NCBI GenBank assembly: GCA_050185825.1
Contig: JBFWZA010000018.1
Location: 1 to 64,000 of the forward strand
Direction: 5' to 3'
Source: SZUA-309 sp050185825
GTDB lineage: Bacteria; Pseudomonadota; Gammaproteobacteria; Pseudomonadales; Azotimanducaceae
DNA: 64,000 nt
A model generated the notes under the pieces. It searched no databases, was not told the origin of the DNA, and saw only the letters and a list, made by a program, of their open reading frames with translations. Below are positions 59,923-64,000 of the stretch, piece after piece. Each line of letters opens with the position of its first letter. Position 1 is the first letter of the stretch. The translations under genes and the position numbers were made by a program.

Positions 59923-61065
59923 TCAGACCTTCTCGAGGATGTGAATCCCGCAGGCGCTGCCGAGGCCGATCACGTGGGTCATGCCGATCTTGGCGCCGTT
60001 CACCTGACGCTTGCCCGCTTCGCCACGCAGGTGTGTGGACACCTCGTAGATGTTGGCAATGCCGGTGGCACCCAGGGGGTGACCCTTGGAGAGTAGACCG
60101 CCGGAGACGTTCACCGGACAACGACCGCCGAGCGCTGACTCGCCCTCGTCGATCATCCGACCCGCCTCGCCGTCACCACACAGTCCCAGGTTCTCGTAGT
60201 GGAGGATCTCGGCGGTGGCGAAGCAGTCGTGCAGCTCCACCAGGTCGATGTCGTCCGGTCCGAGGCCTGCCATCTCGTAGGCGGCTTTCGCGGCCTTGCG
60301 GGTGCAGCTGTTCACGTCCGGCATCACCAGGTCCCGCTCCTGCCACGGGTCGGAGGTGAGCACGGAGGCGCGTACCTTCACGGCGCGCTTCATCAGGCCG
60401 AGCTCCTTCGCCTTCTTCTCGGAGGCGATCACCGCGGCGGCAGAACCGTCCACGTTCACCGAGCACATCAGCTTGGTGTTCGGGTAGGAGATCATCTCGG
60501 CATTCATGACCACGTCGAGCGGGGTCTCGATCTGGTACATGGCCTTCGGGTTCAGGGTGGAGTGGTGATGGTTCTTCACAGACACCTTGGCGAACTGCGC
60601 GAAGGTGGTGCCGTACTTTCGTGAATGCTCCATGCCCGCTTCGGCGAACACGGCCGGCATGGTGCCGGAACCGAGCAGGCCTTCCCGCGGAATGCCGCTG
60701 CCGCCGCCGGCGCCGCCGAGCAGGCCCTTGCCCATCTGCTCCACACCGACGCACAGCACCAGGTCGTAGAGGCCTGCCTTCACGGCCGCCCAGCCTTCAC
60801 GGAAGGCGGTGGCGCCGGTGGCGCAGGCGTTGGAGACGTTGACCACGGGAATCCCGGTCTGGCCAATCTCCTGGAGGATGCGCTGGCCGACCATGCCGCT
60901 GGCCTGGCCCAGATTGCCGCAGTAGAGGGCCTGCATGTCCTGAATGGTCAGGCCGCAGTCGTCGAGCGCCATGAGGGCCGCTTCGGCGCCGATGTTGGGA
61001 ACGGTCCGGTCGGGGAAGCGACCGAACTTGATCATGTCCACACCAACGATGTATGCGTCAGTCAT
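59923..61065 (-). CDS. Thiolase-family acetyl-CoA acetyltransferase / SCP2-like thiolase
   Basis: A 380-aa protein beginning MTDAYIVGVDMIKFGRFPDRT, with nucleophile C81 in NVSNACATGA. Also present are EMIELHDCFA-like LVELHDCFATAEI and GHPLGATG and a final SACGIHILEK. ATG 61065 is preceded by AGGAGAT. The type that partners with a DUF35 zinc-ribbon protein (the gene immediately upstream in the operon) usually acts in steroid or branched side-chain degradation or lipid modification. A role with the AttH-like and SDR genes nearby is possible. Confidence 0.87.
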   Translation of the reverse strand: MTDAYIVGVDMIKFGRFPDRTVPNIGAEAALMALDDCGLTIQDMQALYCGNLGQASGMVGQRILQEIGQTGIPVVNVSNACATGATAFREGWAAVKAGLYDLVLCVGVEQMGKGLLGGAGGGSGIPREGLLGSGTMPAVFAEAGMEHSRKYGTTFAQFAKVSVKNHHHSTLNPKAMYQIETPLDVVMNAEMISYPNTKLMCSVNVDGSAAAVIASEKKAKELGLMKRAVKVRASVLTSDPWQERDLVMPDVNSCTRKAAKAAYEMAGLGPDDIDLVELHDCFATAEILHYENLGLCGDGEAGRMIDEGESALGGRCPVNVSGGLLSKGHPLGATGIANIYEVSTHLRGEAGKRQVNGAKIGMTHVIGLGSACGIHILEKV

Positions 61066-61075
61066 TGTGAATCTC

Positions 61076-61492
61076 CTAGGATGCGGGTTTGAAGAAGTAG
61101 GAAAGATAGGAATTGCCGTCCTTGTCCTTTCGACCGAGGGCGTCTGCAAATACCACTTCGACCGGCATTCCGAATTCGATCTTCTCGGGATCGGGCTCCA
61201 CGTCGATCAGGTTGCCCTTGATCGCGGTGCCGTCCTCGAGATCCACCACGGCGCTGACGTAGGGCACCTGAATACCCGGGAAGGAACGGTGAACGATGGA
61301 GTAGACGTAGAGGCTGCCTTTGTTCGGCAACTTGACGGCGGACATCTGGTCCCTGGCTCCGCACTTGGAGCAGACCGCCCGCTCGCCCAGAAAGGTTGCG
61401 CCGCAGGCGCCACACTTGAACCCCTCGAGGTAGGGATCCCCCTTTTCCGGGATTTTCAGGTATGGCACTGCTGGTAATGGTTTCGCGCTCAA
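61076..61492 (-). CDS. Zinc-ribbon OB-fold protein (DUF35)
   Basis: A 138-aa acyl-CoA-associated partner protein. It has a rubredoxin-like zinc ribbon (CGACGATFLGERAVCSKCG), then an OB-fold domain (GSLYVYSIVHRSFPGIQVPYVSAVVDLEDGTAIKGNLIDVE). Such proteins bind thiolases and hydratases in CoA-ester pathways. It precedes the thiolase gene by 10 bp on the same strand, so they form a two-gene operon. Confidence 0.9.
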   Translation of the reverse strand: MSAKPLPAVPYLKIPEKGDPYLEGFKCGACGATFLGERAVCSKCGARDQMSAVKLPNKGSLYVYSIVHRSFPGIQVPYVSAVVDLEDGTAIKGNLIDVEPDPEKIEFGMPVEVVFADALGRKDKDGNSYLSYFFKPAS

Positions 61493-61644
61493 ATTTTGTC
61501 CCCCTGGATCTTAAGTAAAAACTCGGTAACTCAGCCGCCGGAGCATACTATCTGGGCGTCGGGGCCTCAACGTGACGGGCAGTAGACGGCCCTGGCGAAT
61601 TGGCGCAAGGTGGGAGCCGAGGGGAATAGAGCGGGGGTTTGCGC

Positions 61645-62064
61645 ATGAAGTCGGTGAAAGTCGGCGATTACATGTCTCGGCGGCTGGTGACCTTCAACCG
61701 CAATGACAACGTGATCAGCGCCATGGCCGTGCTTCTCGACAAGAAGATTTCCGGTGCGCCGGTCGTGGACCGACACGGCAACCTGGTGGGCATGCTCTCC
61801 GAGGTGGACCTCATGGCCATCGTCGTTCAGGACTCCTACTACGATGAATCCGTCGGCATCGTGGCCGACTACATGCACGCCCCCGTGGACACCATCGATC
61901 CCGACATGGACATCTACACGCTCGCCGAGAAGTTCCACAAGGAGCACAGGCGACGCTATCCGGTGGTGAAGAACGGTAAGCTGGTGGGGCAGATCTCGCG
62001 GCGGGACGTGCTGCGGGCGGCCGAGGATTTCCTTCGTCGTAGCCCGAAGCGCAGCTCGCGGTGA
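61645..62064 (+). CDS. Tandem CBS-domain protein
   Basis: A 139-aa protein made of two CBS domains (VGDYMSRRLVTFNRNDNVISAMAVLLDKKISGAPVVDRHGNLVGMLSEVDL and YMHAPVDTIDPDMDIYTLAEKFHKEHRRRYPVVKNGKLVGQISRRDVL). CBS pairs bind adenine nucleotides and regulate partners. No partner domain is fused. ATG 61645 follows a G-rich ribosome-binding site; the TTG at 61639 is less likely. Confidence 0.87.
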   Translation: MKSVKVGDYMSRRLVTFNRNDNVISAMAVLLDKKISGAPVVDRHGNLVGMLSEVDLMAIVVQDSYYDESVGIVADYMHAPVDTIDPDMDIYTLAEKFHKEHRRRYPVVKNGKLVGQISRRDVLRAAEDFLRRSPKRSSR

Positions 62065-62088
62065 ATTCCTGATGAGGTGATTCCAGGT

Positions 62089-62200
62089 CTCCGGCTGACC
62101 GAAGGTACGAGCCGGGGACGCCGCAAGTACATCCCTGTAGGCTCGGCTGCGGCCATCCCTGGCCGCAGACGCCCCGTCTCACACCTTCGGTCAGCCGGAG
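62089..62200. repeat. Palindromic repeat element, copy 1 (REP-like)
   Basis: Perfect 18-bp inverted arms CTCCGGCTGACCGAAGGT (62089-62106) and ACCTTCGGTCAGCCGGAG (62183-62200) enclose 76 bp. Inside is the hairpin TGCGGCC-ATCCCT-GGCCGCA (62148-62167) and the sequence ACATCCCTGT. Read on the minus strand, the interior matches copy 2 (62484-62614) closely, but the outer arms differ. It fills the gap between the CBS gene and gatB. No transposase frame is present. Confidence 0.8.
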
Positions 62201-62338
62201 CCCTCAAGTTCCTTCCAGGATTCACCGCCATCCAACAAAGTGGTGGCGCACTCCGTGCCAACCAGCAATCGACAGTGATCGCGCACCACGCGAAGCACCA
62301 CATGCCTCAGATCGAGTTCTCAACGATGTGGGAATAGC

Positions 62339-64000
62339 TCAGCGCTCGATCCACAAAGCGCCGAACTTACTCAGCGTCATTGAGCTACGGGACGCGCCGT
62401 ACCCACACCACCGCGGATGCGGATGCGCTGCGTTGTGGAATCGGTGAATCGAAGGAAATCGCTGGCAGCGGAATGGTCGTATAGGCGGGGAGCGAGGCAC
62501 CGATTTTGGAGACCGTTTGCGGCCAGGGACGGCCGCAACCGAGCTCACAGGGATGTGTCGCGGCCCGCCAGGGCCGCGATGCGTGTCGAGAAAATCGGTG
62601 CCTCGCACCCCGCCGGGCCCGACGTAAACCGCACTGAAGGAATTGGATCGAAGCGACTTAGAGAGCGCCGCCCGCAGCAGCACGTTCACCACCAGCGGAT
62701 TCGCCATCCCCAGCGTCGCCTTCATCACCTGCCCGACGAAGAAGCCCAGCACCTTCTCCTTGCCGGCCCTGAACTGAGCCACCTGTGCGGGATTGTCGGC
62801 GACGAGCTGGTCGATGATGGCGGCGATCTCGCCGCTGTCGGAGACCTGGGTGAGCCCTTCGCCGGCGATGACGGCATCCACGTCCACGGCCGCACCGGCA
62901 GCGCTATCGGACCAGAGCCGGTCGAACAGGCCCTTGGCGATCTTCCCGGAGATGGTGCCGTCCTGGATGCGGGTGATCAGCCGGCCCAGGGTCGCGGCGG
63001 GCAGCGGGCAGTCGGCGGGTGTGCGATCGTCGCGGTTCAGGGCGGCGGAGACCTCGCCCATCACCCAGTTGGCGGCCAGCTTGGCATCACCGGCGGCCTC
63101 GGCCACCGCCTCGAAGTAGGCGGCCAGGTCCGGGTCCTGGGTGAGCACGGCGGCGTCGTAACCGGACAGTCCGAACTCCGCGTGGTAGCGGGCCACCTTC
63201 TCGTCGGGAAGCTCTGGCAGCCCGATGCGGACACTCTCGATGAACGCGGCATCCAGGTGCACGGGCAGCAGATCGGGATCCGGGAAGTAGCGGTAGTCCA
63301 TGGAGAGCTCCTTGCTGCGCATGGACCGGGTTTCGTTTCTATCGGCGTCGTAGAGGCGGGTTTCCCGGACGATGGTGCCGCCGGCTTCCAGAATCTCGAT
63401 CTGGCGGCCGATCTCGTGCTCGATGGCGAGCTCCAGGAAGCGGAACGAATTGATGTTCTTGAGCTCCGTGCGCTCCCCCAGCCCGGTCTCGCCCGCGTGG
63501 CGCACCGAGACGTTGGCGTCGCAGCGCATGGATCCTTCCGCCATATTGCCGTCGCAGATCTTCAGGTGCCGGACCAGCGCGTGCAGCTTTCGGAAGCAGG
63601 CGGCGGCCTCCGCGGCGGAGCGCATGTCCGGCTCCGTGACCACCTCGAGCAGCGGCATGCCGGAGCGGTTCAGGTCGATGCCGGTCTGGCCCGGGAAGGC
63701 GTCGTGCACCGACTTGCCCGCATCCTCCTCGAGGTGCGCGCGGGTGATGCGGATGGTCTTCGGCTCACCGCCCTCCACCTGGAAGGTCAGCGTGCCCGGG
63801 CCGACGATGGGGTGCTCGAATTGGCTGATCTGGTAGCCCTTCGGCAGGTCCGGATAGAAGTAGTTCTTCCGGTCGAAGATCGAGTAGGCGGGAATCTCGG
63901 CGCCGATGGCGAGCCCGAAGCGCACGGCCATGCGCACCACCTCCTCGTTCAGCACCGGCAGCACACCCGGCAGGCCGAGATCCACGGGGCAGGCCTGGGT
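62339..64000 (-). CDS. gatB: Aspartyl/glutamyl-tRNA amidotransferase subunit B (5' truncated at window edge)
   Basis: The frame is open to base 64000, so the N-terminus lies outside. Visible motifs are TQACPVDLGLPGVLPVLN, RKNYFYPDLPKGYQISQFEHPI, GKSVHD, IDLNRSGMPLLEVVTEPDM and MRCDANVSVR, and the C-terminal GatB/YqeY tail ends near FFVGQVMKATLGMANPLVVNVLLRAAL. GatB with GatA and GatC converts Glu-tRNA-Gln or Asp-tRNA-Asn to the amide form. Homologues normally end a few residues after VVNVLL (around 62660). Here the frame continues about 105 codons through a palindromic repeat to a TGA at 62339-62341, giving an arginine/proline-rich tail. Confidence 0.9.
   Translation of the reverse strand, partial: TQACPVDLGLPGVLPVLNEEVVRMAVRFGLAIGAEIPAYSIFDRKNYFYPDLPKGYQISQFEHPIVGPGTLTFQVEGGEPKTIRITRAHLEEDAGKSVHDAFPGQTGIDLNRSGMPLLEVVTEPDMRSAAEAAACFRKLHALVRHLKICDGNMAEGSMRCDANVSVRHAGETGLGERTELKNINSFRFLELAIEHEIGRQIEILEAGGTIVRETRLYDADRNETRSMRSKELSMDYRYFPDPDLLPVHLDAAFIESVRIGLPELPDEKVARYHAEFGLSGYDAAVLTQDPDLAAYFEAVAEAAGDAKLAANWVMGEVSAALNRDDRTPADCPLPAATLGRLITRIQDGTISGKIAKGLFDRLWSDSAAGAAVDVDAVIAGEGLTQVSDSGEIAAIIDQLVADNPAQVAQFRAGKEKVLGFFVGQVMKATLGMANPLVVNVLLRAALSKSLRSNSFSAVYVGPGGVRGTDFLDTHRGPGGPRHIPVSSVAAVPGRKRSPKSVPRSPPIRPFRCQRFPSIHRFHNAAHPHPRWCGYGASRSSMTLSKFGALWIER
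62484..62614. repeat. Palindromic repeat element, copy 2, inside the 3' end of gatB
   Basis: Inverted arms GCGAGGCACCGATTTT (62492-62507) and AAAATCGGTGCCTCGC (62591-62606) are perfect. They extend outward with GGCGGGG/CCCCGCC after one mismatch (62484-62490 with 62608-62614). The interior shares with copy 1, in opposite orientation, the motif TGCGGCCAGGGAYGGCCGCA and, a few bases on, ACAGGGATGT. The pair therefore belongs to one interspersed family. Its position within the gatB frame accounts for the unusual protein tail. Confidence 0.8.

Noticed and set aside
62089..62614. Insertion sequence or MITE with a nearby transposase
   Set aside because: No transposase frame and no target-site duplication recognised. 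The arms differ between copies, unlike terminal inverted repeats of one IS.

Overview
The window looks like chromosome from a high-GC gammaproteobacterium. The evidence is dnaG next to rpoD, a GcvR-type double-ACT protein, GatB of the amidotransferase, an OmpA-family lipoprotein and Lpt-type outer-membrane lipid transport proteins. No rRNA or other decisive marker is present, so I do not name a genus. Most of the window is strongly GC-rich. A roughly 28.5 kb block (about 23.5-52 kb) is visibly less so: a hand count gives 43 G+C in the 60 bases from 13261 but 26 in the 60 bases from 33241.

Layout. (1) 1-4350: the 3' end of a ManC-type gene, dnaG, then rpoD. (2) 4500-15698: a plus-strand operon for a fatty acyl-AMP ligase, a CerR-like SDR, a dedicated acyl carrier protein, a serine palmitoyltransferase-like enzyme, a CDP-alcohol phosphotransferase, a Tam41-like nucleotidyltransferase, a MOP-type flippase and a metallophosphoesterase. 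Convergent to it are lptG and lptF homologues, and divergent from lptF is an LptA-like gene. (3) 15718-23009, all minus strand: a HIT protein, a LicC-like nucleotidyltransferase, a UDP-HexNAc-type dehydrogenase, a GMC oxidoreductase, a lipid-kinase-like protein, a MobA-like nucleotidyltransferase and a GNAT protein resembling bacterial ceramide synthase. Parts 2 and 3 together carry every step known for bacterial dihydroceramide synthesis (acyl activation, ACP, Spt, bCerS, CerR), plus candidate head-group enzymes and a candidate export route. This is the most interesting system in the window. (4) 23131-23464: tRNA-Ile(CAU) split in its anticodon loop by a group I intron of about 257 nt. (5) 23542-52033: a lower-GC surface-polysaccharide (O-antigen-like) island. 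It has an O-antigen ligase/polymerase-like protein, a PglC/PglD/PglE set with a WbpM/PglF dehydratase at the far end, four glycosyltransferases or similar, WbpE, a WbpB-WbpD fusion, a WecB/WbpI epimerase, two asparagine-synthase-like amidotransferases, a Wzm/Wzt ABC exporter, a methyltransferase, a glucuronyl C5-epimerase-like protein, and a 908-aa membrane protein ending in a transglutaminase-like domain. (6) 52182-64000: ordinary high-GC chromosome with an OmpA-like lipoprotein, UDP-sulfoquinovose synthase, a GcvR-like protein, an alpha2-type glycyl-tRNA synthetase, lipid-metabolism genes (a CrtC/AttH-like protein, SDR, thiolase and DUF35 protein), DUF1499 and CBS-domain proteins, a YfcE phosphodiesterase, and 5'-truncated gatB.

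Working model, inferred: region 2/3 makes a (dihydro)ceramide, adds a phospho-head group through cytidylyl chemistry, and hands the lipid to an Lpt-like bridge. The island makes an ABC-exported polysaccharide whose sugars probably include 2,3-diacetamido uronic acids and a bacillosamine-like residue. Repeats worth noting are a paired palindromic element near and inside the 3' end of gatB, and a 26-bp tandem repeat that contains the stop codon of the sulfoquinovose synthase gene.
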